Below, one piece after another: positions 19,578-19,606 of a stretch of 19,606 bases of DNA (within the stretch, counting starts at the first letter, position 1; each line of letters begins with the position of its first letter). The DNA is from JABHGY01 sp964525185 (GTDB lineage Bacteria; Fidelibacterota; Marinisomatia; Marinisomatales; UBA1611). A program made the translations under genes and the position numbers. The notes under the pieces are model-generated. The model saw only the letters and a program-made list of their open reading frames with translations, ran no database searches and had not been told where the DNA came from. The stretch is from the NCBI GenBank assembly GCA_964525185.1, contig CAZGFQ010000037.1, positions 1 to 19,606 on the forward strand, read 5' to 3'.

Positions 19578-19606
19578 TTGATAACAATACATAGGGTGAA
19601 TTCAAA
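19578..19606 (+). CDS. Start of a possible plus-strand gene, cut by the window edge
   Basis: TTG at 19578 opens a frame reading '(M)ITIHRVNS' to the end, after a good Shine-Dalgarno. The frame has a TAA at 19569-19571, so nothing upstream belongs to it. Only nine residues are visible and no family can be assigned. Its position, divergent from the Gfo/Idh gene, suggests another surface-sugar gene. Confidence 0.35.

Overview
The window is AT-rich, densely coded bacterial DNA, probably from an uncultivated marine member of the Fibrobacterota-Chlorobiota-Bacteroidota (FCB) group. Candidatus Marinimicrobia (SAR406) is my best guess. The main support is the first protein: a parallel beta-helix end with a 'DGTRMDMGAYY' closing motif, cohesin-like and dockerin-like modules, and a type IX secretion C-terminal sorting domain with 'NYPNPFNPTT'. 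I see this combination mostly in Marinimicrobia, Ignavibacteria and Calditrichota. The lineage call rests on recalled family style, not on a marker search. A run of exactly 100 N flanked by identical 55-base sequences shows this is a draft, probably metagenomic or single-cell, assembly.

Layout. (1) 44-1738: a surface or secreted protein with a truncated or frameshifted 5' end, closed by a strong hairpin terminator. (2) 1889-3019: a stand-alone AAA+/DUF4143 ATPase with a non-ATG start, preceded by three copies of a 12-base motif. (3) 3049-7525: a tightly packed housekeeping run of NlpC/P60 peptidase, HNH protein, trpS, scpA, scpB and rluB. Most junctions overlap by 1 to 11 bases. (4) 7615-14284: cmk, rpsA, a YbbR-like protein, tsaD and a membrane-anchored VWA protein. 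The order scpA-scpB-rluB-cmk-rpsA is a widespread conserved neighbourhood. (5) 14334-17268: nucleotide-sugar genes ugd, rfbC (rmlC) and rfbB (rmlB). (6) 17282-19428, minus strand and convergent: a DegT-family sugar aminotransferase and a Gfo/Idh/MocA sugar dehydrogenase, a pair typical of 3-amino-sugar synthesis. The last bases probably start another plus-strand gene.

Working together. Blocks 3 and 4 serve chromosome segregation (ScpAB with an SMC encoded elsewhere), translation (TrpS, RluB, S1, TsaD), pyrimidine nucleotide supply (Cmk) and envelope functions (peptide recycling, YbbR, VWA). Blocks 5 and 6 look like the edge of a surface-polysaccharide locus supplying UDP-glucuronate, an RmlB/RmlC-derived dTDP-6-deoxyhexose intermediate and a 3-amino sugar. 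RmlA, RmlD, acetyltransferases and glycosyltransferases are not in view.

The apparent break in trpS is an assembly artefact: joining the two 55-base copies restores an intact 325-residue enzyme. There is no intergenic stretch longer than 300 bases, and I see no tRNA, rRNA, CRISPR array, insertion sequence or phage gene. I did not find a convincing novel multi-gene system. The best candidates for a second look are the cohesin-dockerin-cohesin sorting-domain protein, the VWA protein and the operator-like repeats at 1797-1841.
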